A stretch of DNA of 64,000 nt from Aureobasidium sp. EXF-3400. Taxonomy: Eukaryota; Ascomycota; Dothideomycetes; Dothideales; Saccotheciaceae. Below, one piece after another: positions 1 to 10,606 of this stretch. The DNA is taken from contig SWBL01000187.1 of the NCBI GenBank assembly GCA_024195585.1, forward strand, positions 1 through 64,000, in the 5' to 3' direction. The first letter of the stretch is position 1. Each line of letters starts with the position of its first letter. Below the pieces are notes generated by a model that did no database searches, was not told the origin of the DNA, and saw only the letters and a list, made by a program, of their open reading frames with translations. The position numbers were made by a program, and so were the translations under genes.

Positions 1-665
1 TCGGCGCACATGATTGGCCAGAATGCGGATTAGCTAGCGACAGCTCATACCCCTTGCGGGGTAAATAGCTTGAGATAATCAAATCAAATCAAATCAAACC
101 AATACAAACAGAACGCTTACACAAAGAACAATTCCATAGTCACATGGAACCGCCATCGATACCGAGACAGACAGGTTCATCGCAAACGCATGTCTCCTGT
201 CAGTGGAAAAGCCACAGGAAGAGAAGCAAAGAAAAAGAAAGGCAACATGTAAAATCCCCCGAGTTCAGACCATACCACATAAGGGAAAAATTGCCACGAC
301 GACGACGAAAAGATGCACAAGACTATGCCGTTGAAACAAAATTCGAGATTGAATGGTTGCAGAAAAGATTTGATGGATTCTATACCCAGCAAAAAGGGGC
401 AATGACGTAGAAAGCTCTCTATCTGCCATAGTAGCACAACACAATCCAAAAAAACCACGGCTCGTGTGCAAAAAAAAAGCAAAAAAAAAAGACCGCTATT
501 GACAAGGAAGGAAAAAAAGCAATAGAGGCAAAATGACGCCCAGAAATATGCAAGTAAGGAGAGCCAGTAAGTACCCGAAAGCACCCGTTTTTATGTACAG
601 TTAACAACAGAAAGCAAAAATCAAGGTCATGACCTTCGTAACTTAAACATCAGGCCTCTGATGCT
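1..665. other. Left-edge intergenic sequence
   Basis: I see no convincing gene here. The short open frames on both strands are low in complexity and rich in Lys/Arg on one strand and Phe/Leu on the other, as expected from A-rich DNA. Several A-runs occur around 450-520. The right end is the 3' flank of the minus-strand aspartic protease. Confidence 0.6.
79..98. repeat. TCAAA microsatellite, 4 units
   Basis: Four perfect head-to-tail TCAAA units, followed by related imperfect units. It is a simple repeat in non-coding DNA. Confidence 0.8.
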
Positions 666-2078
666 CTACAAGGCAAAGAGAGCAGCGGCACCAACGGCGG
701 CGAGAGCACCAAGACCCTTGGGTCCGGGAGTGATGGCAGCACCAATACCACTGCTGGTCACACTGCCAGTGGGGAAGCCACCGAGGCGACCACCACCAGT
801 AGTCTGCTGGGCAACTGAAGTGACGGCAGAAGCGACACCAGTGGCGTCGGGGATGCTTGAGTTGGTGATTTCCACAATGTTGCTACCAGTGCTGTTGAAG
901 TTGGTCTGAGCGAGAGAGATCTCGTTGTTGGTAATGTCGTAGACGACGTAGGCGCTACGGAGGAAAGTGTCACCAAGGACGGGTGTGGTACCATCAGCAG
1001 GTGCAATGCCGAGAATACAGAGAGGAGTGCGACCCTGGTAGCCCATAACAAGAACCAGTTCCGACATGCTGACGCGGATGGTAGGGGAAGAGAAGGTGAA
1101 GTCGATGGTGGTGTCGTTGTAGCGCATGTTGCAGTCAATGAAGGCAGCGCCATACTCGGAACTGTACTTGGCACCAGTCATGCTGTAAATCTCCTCAGCG
1201 ACATTGTTGGGAAGGTACATCAAACTGGAACCAGAGTCCAACAAGGCAGCAGTGTTGAGGTTGGAAGCGATAGAGCCCTCCTGACCATTGTAGCCGACGC
1301 CAGTAAGAGCGATGATGAACTCAGCATAGATGCCCTCCTCAGTGAGGATGGGCAAGGTCTGAAGAGAGCCAGTGTACTTCTCGGTGTTGACACCACCGAA
1401 GAGGACGGAACCGGTCGAGGCGTCGAGGTCGTTCAACCACAAGCTGTAGGCATTGGTGTTGATGAGGCCAGATTGCATCATGTGCTCGGGCACGTTGACG
1501 TAAGGAGTTCTCACATACTGGAGGATGGCCTCGTTCGAAGGATAACCAATTCCCATGACGCCTTGGGCAGTGCTCGAGTCATAACCAATACCGAATTGTT
1601 GATTTTGAAGCGTGGCACCGCCAATGCGGAAAGTATCGGTGGCATAGTCGCCTGATGAACCGGAGCCATCGACATACGAGATGTTGAAAAGACTGTTGAC
1701 ATACTCGTAAGTCGAGGATGAGTTGGCAGAGTAGGTGCCCGAAGCGGCGCAGTCGTTCTGTACGTTCTGGCACTCGGTGGAAGAGGCGACGTTGACCCAG
1801 AGATCACTACTTCCGGTATCGATCTGTAGCCTGAAGTTCTGCGCCGGCGTTCCAAGAGAAGCGTTGGCAAAGTACAAGGTCTGCTCGTTGTCCAGCGTTT
1901 CGCTGATGGTGTTGGCGCGTCTTCGTATGCGGTCCCTCTTCAGGGGGTTCTCGACGTGCTTTCTCTCAATCTCGTACTCGACAACCTTTGGTGCGCCATT
2001 GGTACGCTTCTGCAGAGTGATGGCTTCGGCTCCAATGAAGGTGGTGGCAGCGAGTGCCAAGGTGGAGATGTGTTTCAT
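666..2078 (-). CDS. GPI-anchored aspartic protease (pepsin family A1, yapsin-like)
   Basis: Secreted or cell-surface aspartyl endopeptidase of 470 aa in one exon. Both catalytic motifs are present: DTGSS at about residue 87 and DSGSS at about 281. The N terminus is a signal peptide (about residues 1-19). A propeptide follows and ends in dibasic or tribasic sites near residues 47-54 (KR, RRR), which suit kexin processing. After the protease fold comes a Ser/Thr/Gly-rich tail and a C-terminal hydrophobic stretch (GALAAVGAAALFAL), as in GPI-anchored yapsins. The frame is open upstream to 2387, but I chose the ATG at 2078 because it starts the signal peptide directly and lies about 60 bp below a TATA box. 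Family is clear; substrate is unknown. Confidence 0.93.
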   Translation of the reverse strand: MKHISTLALAATTFIGAEAITLQKRTNGAPKVVEYEIERKHVENPLKRDRIRRRANTISETLDNEQTLYFANASLGTPAQNFRLQIDTGSSDLWVNVASSTECQNVQNDCAASGTYSANSSSTYEYVNSLFNISYVDGSGSSGDYATDTFRIGGATLQNQQFGIGYDSSTAQGVMGIGYPSNEAILQYVRTPYVNVPEHMMQSGLINTNAYSLWLNDLDASTGSVLFGGVNTEKYTGSLQTLPILTEEGIYAEFIIALTGVGYNGQEGSIASNLNTAALLDSGSSLMYLPNNVAEEIYSMTGAKYSSEYGAAFIDCNMRYNDTTIDFTFSSPTIRVSMSELVLVMGYQGRTPLCILGIAPADGTTPVLGDTFLRSAYVVYDITNNEISLAQTNFNSTGSNIVEITNSSIPDATGVASAVTSVAQQTTGGGRLGGFPTGSVTSSGIGAAITPGPKGLGALAAVGAAALFAL

Positions 2079-2135
2079 GTTGGTCCTGGAAGTCTTGAGG
2101 GGTCTGACTAAGTGATGGAGGGACTCGGCGTCGGT

Positions 2136-2143
2136 GATATATA
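2136..2143 (-). promoter_or_regulatory. TATA box of the aspartic protease gene
   Basis: TATATATC on the minus strand, about 58 bp upstream of the ATG at 2078. The spacing is normal for a fungal core promoter and supports that start over upstream in-frame codons. Confidence 0.6.
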
Positions 2144-3414
2144 CACAGCGATGGCGGACGGCGTTGGAGACAAAGGTGGCAGTGTTAGGAAAGCAAAGAA
2201 AACAGTAGAAGCAGCAAACGACAACAAGCGCGAAGGCAACAAGTATTTCAGAAAGATGACAAGAGGAGAGGCTTGTATGACGCGGCCACAAATGTGCCCA
2301 GCCACGAAATGTCGTAGAAGCCCGCGATCCGCCCTTCCCGAAGGATGACGCCGAGTTCTGGGGAAATGCCTGCCGAACGAGAGACAAGACAGACGATCCG
2401 CGGACAACCTTGGTCAGATCAAATCAGATGTGAGATCAGAGTAGAGAGATCGTGTTTAGCAGAACAAAATCCACTTCACTTCGTCTCTGTCGCCGCCCGG
2501 TCTTGCCGTGTGATCACTTTGCAACGTACGCGGTATTTGCTGCTAAGGCAAGATTGCGTCGACCCGGTGAATCAAGCTTTAGGTCGTCTCGGCCCAGAAC
2601 AAGGCCAAAAAGGAGCCAGCTTGACTGATGTCAGAAAGGGGACCGTGGAGATGCCACTTGTGTGACTTGTTGCTCGTATCCAAAGGGAGAATGCACAGCC
2701 TGTTGCAACAAAGAGGCGAAGCATCACAACTTTTTATAAATCAATCTGTGCCTTGCTTTCCCGTCAGCTCGGCTATCTCGCAATTGGTTTTTGCTTGCGC
2801 CTAAACAGCCCATGTACCCATCTCATACTTTTCGCCTTCCCTGTCACTTTCGCTCCGCGCTGCCATCCATCCATGTGTAACGTTCTAATTCTGCTGCATG
2901 ATGGCGGCTGATCGGCCGGCCGCGTTATGAACGTGCGCGTCTGGAAACATCTCAGAAATGAACAGAGGCGAGACCCTCTACACAAGCTATGCCCATCAAT
3001 CTCCACAAACTTCATGTGGTCATTATATTGATTTTCGTATTCACGTACGAAAATGGCCTTTCATTTTACTGTGACACAATAGACAGAAGCTTGACATAAC
3101 ATCAACACAATGGAACAAAGATATAATCCTGTTCCATGCACCAGGGACGGGCTGTCATGCATGTGACTAGAAAAAGTACGAGGACATGTACTCTTGATTC
3201 ATTGGTCCGCCATGCGCTGTGCCCCTGTTCAGCACATGGTCAGGGCAGTGTTCAGGTCTCGTTCGTTTGGTGAGATGCACGTGCTAGGATATCTTCCTCA
3301 ACCTCCCAAAAATTATTCGCATGGCTTCGATACATTGCTGCAAGGCACGCCTGCTAAGGTTAAGTTGTAACTATCCCGTCGACTGCTGCATAGGGTATTT
3401 GCTATCTCTAGTCA
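2144..3414. other. Intergenic region, protease promoter and GH47 3' flank
   Basis: About 1.3 kb between two minus-strand genes. No open frame here looks coding. It holds the upstream region of the protease and, on the right, the 3' flank of the mannosidase. A perfect inverted repeat at 3031-3054 is listed separately. Confidence 0.6.
3031..3054. repeat. Perfect 9-bp inverted repeat with 6-nt loop
   Basis: ATTTTCGTA and TACGAAAAT are exact reverse complements separated by TTCACG. It could form a hairpin or be a palindromic protein-binding site. It lies about 950 bp upstream of the protease start and 360 bp past the mannosidase stop. Confidence 0.6.
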
Positions 3415-5196
3415 TTACTTTGGGATCTTGAATGGATGTGCTTCTGTGTTGAAGGTGTAGTCGTCCAGACTGATCAAGTCAGGTTCGCTGAAGATCAGGT
3501 AGAAGTACTTGAGCGTCTCTGCCAACCAGAAACTCTCCATACTGTCTGTGACTGTCACCTTTCCATCCTCTCGAGAAATGTCTGCAAGCGCACCATTGGC
3601 CAGTGCGGTCTTGGTGTTTTCTTGAATGGCATTGAACATCTGCCATGCACTCTCTTGTAGATCTTTGCGACCAGTGGTTCTGTACAGGATGAAGACACTC
3701 TCGATTGCCTCAGGCCTCAAGATGTATCTGCGATCATCAAGACTTGCGAAACCAGGTGGAAGGCGTTCTTCGGCAATGACCTGCTGGACGTTCAAGTTGC
3801 CACCTCCATCACCCTTCCTCCTCAGAACCTCTTTGTGCCAGGCCTTCTCGTCCCACTCGCAAGGCTCGTTGGTGGGACACTCGATCATGTGAAAGACTTC
3901 AGGCATGATACCTAGAGGCATCGCTTTGTATGTCCAGATGCAGCCATCTGTCACTTTCCTACCCATATCGAGGTGAGTTTGGTCGTTGAAGAGTTTTCCA
4001 CCGAGAGCGAGCATGCCTCCTGCGAAGCAAACGAGATGCTGTCCTTGGAAGTCAAGCCCTCCTTTGTGATCTTCACCGACGTGAGCCATTCCTGCAATCA
4101 GAATGTCTGCTTTGTCAGGCGTCATGGGTCGCCAAAAGGTGTATCTAATCGCAGCATTCATGGCATCACGATACATCTTCTCATACATCGGTTCCAGTCC
4201 ACCAAGAAGCGCGTGCATCTTCGGGAGGTACTCATACACAGAATCCGCCATCGCTCCAAGTGTGAATGTGTCATGCCAAGTAAGATCCATATCTTTGGCG
4301 TTGACAAGGATGGGCCACATACCAGGCACGTATGTCTTGGATTGTTGCTCTTCGAAGAGTTTCATCACGCGATGCGTGGCATCGAACCAGCGAGGATCTT
4401 TAGTAATTTGGGAAAGTCGTGTAAACTCCATTACGAGTGAGCCGATCTCGGCTACCAAGGTGACCGGATCGGCCGTCTGAGGAGCTCCTCTACGAGCATC
4501 CATGACTCTCCAGCGAGTAATGGGCATGTGGTTGGGAGTGTCGAAGGCGTGAAGCAGCATCTCACCGAGTTCCTTGGCTTTGACCAATAGTCTTTCGTCG
4601 GCACTCAAATCGTATGCAGACAAAAAGCCGCCCATATAGCGAATGGTTGTTTCGAATACGTTGATTTCGTCCTGTGCCGTGGATGCGAAATCAATGGAGA
4701 CTGCAGCTGCCACGGCTTCATTGAACTCGGTTTTCAGACCCATGATCCATAGCGTGTCTAATGCATCAACTAGAGTGGCAGCCCATCCGGCAAATGTGTT
4801 TCTCTTGGCACCGGAGATGGGTGTCAGTTCATCAGCCATCCAGGCATGCTCTCTGTACGAGCTCCAAGCTCGTTTGAATGCTTCAAGGACGGCGGCTCGT
4901 CTCTCCTCACGCACTGACTTCTCGGATGAAGACTCGGTCGGGAAGCTGTACTGAATTTTTGGTAGCTTCTTTGGTTGACCAGTGGGCAGAGCATACATAG
5001 ACGTGACTGGGTGTTGCTTGGGAATTTGACTCCAGTCGACGTGACTACCGAACATAAGACTCGAAGAAGCATTCCATGATTTGAAGCCAGCATATGCGAC
5101 ACGATCGCGATGGATGAAAAGGACAGCAGCAAAGATGGTGAAGAGGAGCAGGAGCCGATAGCTCTTCATTCTGGGACTGATGGCCATGATGTGCAA
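3415..5196 (-). CDS. Class I alpha-1,2-mannosidase, glycoside hydrolase family 47
   Basis: Trims alpha-1,2-linked mannose from N-glycans in the ER/Golgi. It is 593 aa in a single exon. A short basic N terminus followed by one hydrophobic segment (about residues 12-27) gives a type II membrane topology. GH47 landmarks run in order: WAATLVDALDTLWIMG, FETTIRYMGGFLSAYD, GSLVMEFTRLSQIT, HLVCFAGGMLALGG, LRPEAIESVFILYRTT, and the terminal TFNTEAHP that ends the catalytic barrel. Length and ending match intact family members. In-frame ATGs at residues 1, 4 and 10 all keep the anchor, so the exact start is open. It could serve as ER mannosidase I, Golgi mannosidase I or an EDEM-like protein; the anchor and complete barrel favour a processing mannosidase. 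Confidence 0.95.
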   Translation of the reverse strand: MHIMAISPRMKSYRLLLLFTIFAAVLFIHRDRVAYAGFKSWNASSSLMFGSHVDWSQIPKQHPVTSMYALPTGQPKKLPKIQYSFPTESSSEKSVREERRAAVLEAFKRAWSSYREHAWMADELTPISGAKRNTFAGWAATLVDALDTLWIMGLKTEFNEAVAAAVSIDFASTAQDEINVFETTIRYMGGFLSAYDLSADERLLVKAKELGEMLLHAFDTPNHMPITRWRVMDARRGAPQTADPVTLVAEIGSLVMEFTRLSQITKDPRWFDATHRVMKLFEEQQSKTYVPGMWPILVNAKDMDLTWHDTFTLGAMADSVYEYLPKMHALLGGLEPMYEKMYRDAMNAAIRYTFWRPMTPDKADILIAGMAHVGEDHKGGLDFQGQHLVCFAGGMLALGGKLFNDQTHLDMGRKVTDGCIWTYKAMPLGIMPEVFHMIECPTNEPCEWDEKAWHKEVLRRKGDGGGNLNVQQVIAEERLPPGFASLDDRRYILRPEAIESVFILYRTTGRKDLQESAWQMFNAIQENTKTALANGALADISREDGKVTVTDSMESFWLAETLKYFYLIFSEPDLISLDDYTFNTEAHPFKIPK

Positions 5197-5697
5197 GAGA
5201 GGCAGAGGATGGTTGTAACAACCATTGCCCGACGTTGGATCGTGGACAGAGAAGGTTGAGCGGAAAGAGAAGGTTTAAGGGACAGACGAGCACATGCCAA
5301 AGAGAGGAGACAAGAATGTTGCGGCGCGGAAGCTGCGATGTTCCTCTAAACGATTGATTGGCCAAGCTTTTGCTCCTTGCTCTATTGGGATGTCTCGATA
5401 CCCGCCTTCTTCAACAGAGAGAGAAACAGGTTTCTCTTAAAGTCGAATTACAAAGTTGAAGTACGGATCTCGCGGACGAGCAGAGGATACATCATGTCAA
5501 GGAAAATGGGTGTCGTATTGAGAGTTTCAGCCAGTCGGACTGAGGAAGCTTAAAGTTGCTTGAGCTTCTGCTACTCACAAGGCAGGTGCAACCGACCCAC
5601 TTTAGCAACAACGCGACAGGCGCGTCCCAGCGCGTTTGCTCGAACTCATTGAGGTTGGCACACAAGTCGGTCGACATCATCACATCCACATCTCACA
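5197..5697. other. Divergent promoter between GH47 mannosidase and RFC4
   Basis: About 500 bp between two genes transcribed away from each other. I see no further gene; it must hold both promoters. No clear TATA box was found. Confidence 0.6.
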
Positions 5698-6855
5698 ATG
5701 GTCACTGCCGGTCCTTCATCAGCTCAGAACGGTGCACAGGCACGTCCAGCAGCTTCTGCTGCCCCTGGCTATGAGCTTCCCTGGTACGAACTGCTCTCTC
5801 CTTCGCATGCGCAGAACTGACGCCATTTGCAGGGTAGAGAAATACAGACCTGTCTTCCTGGACGATGTCGTCGGAAACACAGAGACCATCGAGCGACTCA
5901 AAATCATTGCAAAAGATGGCAATATGCCACACGTCATCATCTCGGGCATGCCTGGTATCGGAAAGACAACCTCGATTCTGTGCCTGGCCAGACAACTGCT
6001 CGGAGACGCATACAAGGAAGCTGTGCTCGAATTGAATGCCTCAGACGAACGCGGTATCGATGTTGTCCGCAACCGCATCAAGGGTTTTGCTCAGAAAAAG
6101 GTCACACTGCCCACCGGTCGTCAGAAGCTGGTCATTCTCGATGAAGCCGACAGCATGACATCAGGTGCCCAGCAAGCTCTGAGAAGAACAATGGAAATCT
6201 ACTCAAGCACAACTCGCTTTGCTTTCGCTTGCAACCAGTCCAACAAGATCATCGAGCCTCTGCAGTCTCGTTGTGCAATCCTCAGATACTCGCGTCTGAC
6301 CGATGCTCAGATTGTCAAGCGTCTGAACCAAATCTGCGAGGCCGAGAAGGTCGAGTACTCTGAAGATGGCCTTGCTGCCTTGGTCTTCAGTGCAGAGGGC
6401 GATATGAGACAGGCCATCAACAACCTGCAAAGTACTCACGCTGGTTTCGGTTTCGTCGACGGAAACAATGTTTTCAGAGTCGTTGATCAGCCTCACCCCT
6501 ACAAGGTCGAGACCATGATCAAGAACTGCCATCAGTGCAACATCGACGCTGCTTTGTCCATGCTCAAGGAGCTCTGGTATCTAACTCTATTGTCTTGGCG
6601 TTGGAGCCCAATATACTGACTTGTGACTGCAGGGACTCTGGATACTCATGCCACGACATCATCAGCACCATGTTCAAGGTCACGAAGACAATTCCAATTC
6701 TGTCAGAGCATGCCAAACTCGAGTTCATCCGAGAGATTGGCTTCACACACATGAGAATCCTCGAGGGTGTGCAGACTTACCTTCAGCTCTCTGGATGTGT
6801 TGCAAAGCTCTGCAGGATCAACATGAAGCCTAGCCTGTTTGTGCTTCCTAAGTAG
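5698..6855 (+). CDS. RFC4: Replication factor C small subunit, Rfc4 type
   Basis: ATPase subunit of the RFC clamp loader, which opens and loads PCNA at primer ends. Exons are 5698-5783, 5833-6576 and 6633-6855, giving 350 aa. Conserved boxes in order: ELPWVEKYRP, VGN, Walker [22 protein letters not shown], Walker [10 protein letters not shown], the arginine-finger region ([18 protein letters not shown]) and the [11 protein letters not shown] sensor 2. The GMPGIGKT form and the [13 protein letters not shown] ending match yeast Rfc4 (human RFC2) rather than Rfc2, 3 or 5. Both introns split the Trp codon in a CTCTG-like context (TG|G). The ATG at 5698 begins a short Ala/Pro-rich leader normal for this subunit. 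Confidence 0.95.
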
Positions 6856-7467
6856 AGGCAAGAGCGACATTGTCGCTGCGAGTTGGGTCCTTTTATCTTT
6901 AGCGCGGCGTTCGGGGCACAGGAACAAAATGCGATTACATGAGTCGAGATAGGACGCCTTGTCATGAGTTGCTACAGCGAGCGTTTGCTTTCGATAGGCT
7001 ACGGATAAGCGGCATGTACACACTTCATTCCACTTGAAATCCTTTTGGTCAGATAACATGAATGTACAAAATTACCTCGCGCAGTAAGACAGAGGAACAG
7101 TTGCTCCATAGCGTCCCTCGTCCCTCGTTCATTTGTTGAGAAGTTTGACACGCCGATCGCAGTTCATCCTGAGCAGTATTGCGACACGAACGCGACTGAC
7201 TCGGACGAACATTGCCGGTAACGCCGCTTCCGGGCCTGTCGTTAGAGCCGCGAGATCAGCCCGAGGCCAAAACAGTTGCAAAGTGAGCAGGTGGGGCAGC
7301 AACTCAGAGCTCAGAGCTTCGACACGGGAAAGCAGATTTGTAAGGCAGGCAAGCAAGACCCCGTTCAATATATGTAGGTTTATATAGCTCTCGGGGCCCC
7401 CTTCGTGAAACCCTTCCTCTTCTCCTCCTCCACACACCCCAAACATATACAAACACACGTCGCAATC
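6856..7467. other. RFC4 3' flank and dienelactone hydrolase promoter
   Basis: About 610 bp without a supported gene. A TATATA at 7381-7386 lies about 85 bp upstream of the next gene's ATG. A C/T-rich tract follows it, a usual fungal transcription-start context. Confidence 0.6.
7381..7386 (+). promoter_or_regulatory. TATA box of the dienelactone hydrolase gene
   Basis: TATATA, followed by a CT-rich stretch (cttcctcttctcctcctc) and the ATG at 7468. Confidence 0.55.
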
Positions 7468-8318
7468 ATGTCTAGCTGCTGCAAAGAAGGATTCAAGTGG
7501 AACGGCCAGCCTGCCGGCAAGGAGACCACTCTCGGCAAGAACCCAGCCTACGTCACTGGTGACAACAAGGATGCTGCTGTCCTCATTATCGCCGACGTCT
7601 TTGGCTGGACACTGCCCAATGTCCGCCTGCTTGCCGACCACTACGCAAAGGAGGCCAATGTGACCGTCTACGTCCCTGACTAGTAAGTTCCTTCCTTATC
7701 TTGGCGAACCATTACGACTTTTTTGACAAGTCAACCTCGCCAATCACTTGCATAAATTGTGCCTTTCTGTCAAGAACATGTTACTAACATGACTTTCTCA
7801 GCTTCAACGGCGAGGTCGTCGAGCCCGACATGCTGGAGGACCCCGAGAAGCGCAAGAACTTCGACATCATGGCCTTTATCGGCCGCAACAGCAAGGAGAT
7901 CCGTTTCCCCGAAATCACCGCCAACGCAAAGGAACTCAAGTCCAACTACAAGAAGGTGGCCGCCATTGGTTTCTGCTACGGCGCCTGGGCTGTCTTGCGT
8001 CTGGGTGCCAAGGACTCGGCTCTGGTTGACTGCGCTGCCGTCGCTCACCCTTCTCTGCTCGAGGAGAGCGAGATTGCCAACATTGGCGTCCCCGTCCAGT
8101 TCCTGTCTCCCGAGCACGATCAGATGTTTACTCCTCAGCTTAAGGAGTTCACCCTCAAGACTCTGCCTACCCTCAATATCCCCTTCAACTACGACTACTA
8201 CCCTGAGCTTGTTCACGGATTTGCCGTCCGTGGTGACCACAACGACCCCAAGCAAAAGGAGGGTCTGGAGAGAGCCAAGAACGCTGCTGTTTACTGGTTC
8301 AAGCAGCACTTGCACTAG
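7468..8318 (+). CDS. Dienelactone hydrolase family protein
   Basis: Alpha/beta hydrolase of 243 aa; exons 7468-7682 and 7802-8318. The 119-nt intron begins gtaagt and has a clear ctaac branch site. The cysteine nucleophile is in GFCYGAW (the family's GxCxGG), the acid in SPEHDQMF and the histidine in LVHGFAVRGD, so the Cys-Asp-His triad is complete. The second Gly of the nucleophile elbow is Ala-Trp rather than Gly-Gly, as in fungal AIM2-like members. No signal peptide is seen, so it is probably cytosolic. Family members open lactones such as dienelactone in aromatic breakdown, but fungal paralogs are numerous and the substrate cannot be told. Neighbours give no pathway hint. Confidence 0.92.
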
Positions 8319-8601
8319 ATTCGTGGTGTGCAACCGGATAAATTGTGTAGATACCCCACTGCTATCTTGTCCACGAGCTTTGTTCTGAAGCCTTGATAGC
8401 AAATGAATGAGATGAAAATTATCTTTTTTGACACTGGTTGTCTCTGCTGCCTTCATACTGATCCCTTGACCTTCCAAATATGCATACTCAATGAATCGAC
8501 GCCTGAGTCATGTCTGCATGTTCTTTGCCACAGAAATGGACCAACCACGTTCCACTGATTTGCAGAATTGGGTTTCATTGCGTTGATAGTTTGTAGTACA
8601 T

Positions 8602-10262
8602 CTAAAGCTTGGCCTTGATCCACATACTCAGCTTTTCCAGACCAGCAGGACCGTCGTAAATATCCCTCTCCACAGCTCTAGCATTGATCTGTCAAAGATT
8701 TCGTTAGCTCCTCTTGTCTTGTTTTTCATCGTTTTCATGCATTCAGTAAAAGAAAAACACTCACATGCTGAGGCCCCAACTCCTCCACCCTCTCCACAGC
8801 AAGCAACCGCATCGTCGTCTCCATCTCGGCCTTCAAGATCTCGTAAACCCTCTCCACGCCCTCTGTGCCTCCTGCTCCAAGCCCGAACAGAGCATTTCGT
8901 CCCATACCTACGGCTTTGGCTCCCAAGCATAGAGCTTTGACGATATCGGTGCCGCGCTTGATGCCGCCGTCGACCCAGACTTCGAGCTTGTCAAACACTT
9001 CGGGGCAGTACTTGCGTATCTCGATAAGTGTGTGGATGGAAGGCGGTGCAGTGTCTGCAGCTCTACCGCCATGATTCGATAGAATAATGCCTTGGACTTG
9101 GGGTGTGTGCAATGAAGCTATATATGCGTCTTCATGTGTTTGCAAGCCCTTGAGCACGATAGGGAGTTTGGTGTGTTTGGCCAACCAAGCCAAGGTTGTT
9201 TTCCAGGTCAGGTCGCCTGCGGTGCCGGCGAACATTGCGGAGGCTACAGAGCCACTGCCGCTGTTTCCGCCTTTCTTTGGGTCGGGCGAGGTGGTGCTGG
9301 AGCTGCCTTGTTGGTGTGCGCTGCGGATGGGTAGGTTGGCGCCTACATTCTTGCCTTCTCGTTCGTCGTGTTCGCGTTTTCCAGGCACGGGAGCGTCGAG
9401 GGTTAACACGATGAACTTTATCTGTTTGAGGGCGTTGATGCGGACGAGCATGTCTTCACTCTTCTTGCGATCGTTTTGGACGTAAAGTTGCCAGCCGAAG
9501 ACTTGATCTGCAGGCGCGCCTTCAAGAATCTGTTCGGGTGTTTGCGAGGCATTGTTGGAGATGATCTGGCAAGCACCGTATTTGTTGCATGCCCTTGCAA
9601 TACCGTGTTCGCCATCCGGATGACCCAATCTTGCCATTGCAGCCGGTGAGACAAACAAAGGGATGTTGACTTTGTTGCCCAGGATGGTGGTGCTAGTATC
9701 GCAGTTTGTGATGTCCACGAATACGCGCGGACGCAGTAGGATACTGCTGTATACTGTATTGTTCCACGCCTTAGACTTCAAGTCATCAGCAGCGGAGAAA
9801 TAATACGCCCAAGCCTTTTTGCTCATCTTCTTTGTCGCGACAGCTTCAATGTCGTCCATATTCAGACAATGATCCAATGGCATGATAGCATCTTGATCAA
9901 CCTCCTTCTCCTGCACCGGCGACTTCTCCACCGACGGCAAGGTACTAGCATCGATAGTCCCCAACTTGCATTCTGGCGCTAGGGTTTCTTCGAGGATGCC
10001 TGGAGGATGGATTGGATCGTATTCTTCGGTTGCATCTTGGCCAGCCAGTTGAAGGATGATTTTCGCACCGCCGGGGTGTTCGGGGACGAATTTTGTTACG
10101 TCGTAGACATTGCCGTAGAGGATGACCCAACAGCTGTCTTCGGTTCTGTGTTGAGAGACTGTTTTTTTGTGGGTGGAGGTGATCAGCCTTTGTGGGTGGT
10201 TTGTGAGGAAGAGCAAGGAATCAGGTTCGCCTACCTTCGTCGTAAGTGTAGACCTTGGCCAT
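8602..10262 (-). CDS. Flavocytochrome b2-like L-2-hydroxyacid dehydrogenase with C-terminal -AKL
   Basis: FMN- and haem-containing oxidase/dehydrogenase of L-lactate or another L-2-hydroxyacid, 502 aa. Exons in transcript order are 10262-10235, 10158-8765 and 8688-8602. The cytochrome b5-like domain (about residues 1-80) has both haem ligands, His37 in EHPGG and His60 in YDPIH. The FMN barrel follows, with [28 protein letters not shown], the catalytic SNHGGRAAD and the phosphate-binding [26 protein letters not shown]. The first exon encodes MAKVYTYDE, which is acidic and lacks a mitochondrial presequence. The last exon ends in KAKL, a PTS1-type peroxisomal tripeptide. A Ser/Gly-rich loop interrupts the barrel, as in yeast Cyb2. 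Substrate and compartment are inferences. Confidence 0.92.
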
Positions 10263-10606
10263 CTTTTCGGCGTCGCTTCTAGTGTTATAGATGTTCTAGG
10301 ATGAAAAAGATGGTACTCGCGCAAGACGAAAGCGACGATATGAGGTGGCCACTCCCCATCCTTGTACCTCTTGGTTGCCGACGCGATGAGGGTCAATAGC
10401 CGATGACTTCAGCCTTTTGAGGAGAATCCTCTCGGGCGTAGATGCACCGAAAGCCCCCACATGGAAATCAGGCCCGAAGTCATCATTGAATGGTCAGCAA
10501 TCGTCGCGGAAGCTTTCCATCTTCGAACATGCTTTATTGTAGTATGTCAATTGATTCTGAATATATACACACTTCAACTGATTCTAGATACATTCTATAG
10601 TCAAAG

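Noticed and set aside
177..607. Minus-strand Phe/Leu-rich open frames at the left edge
   Set aside because: They arise from A-rich DNA, overlap each other in different frames and have no protein-like pattern.
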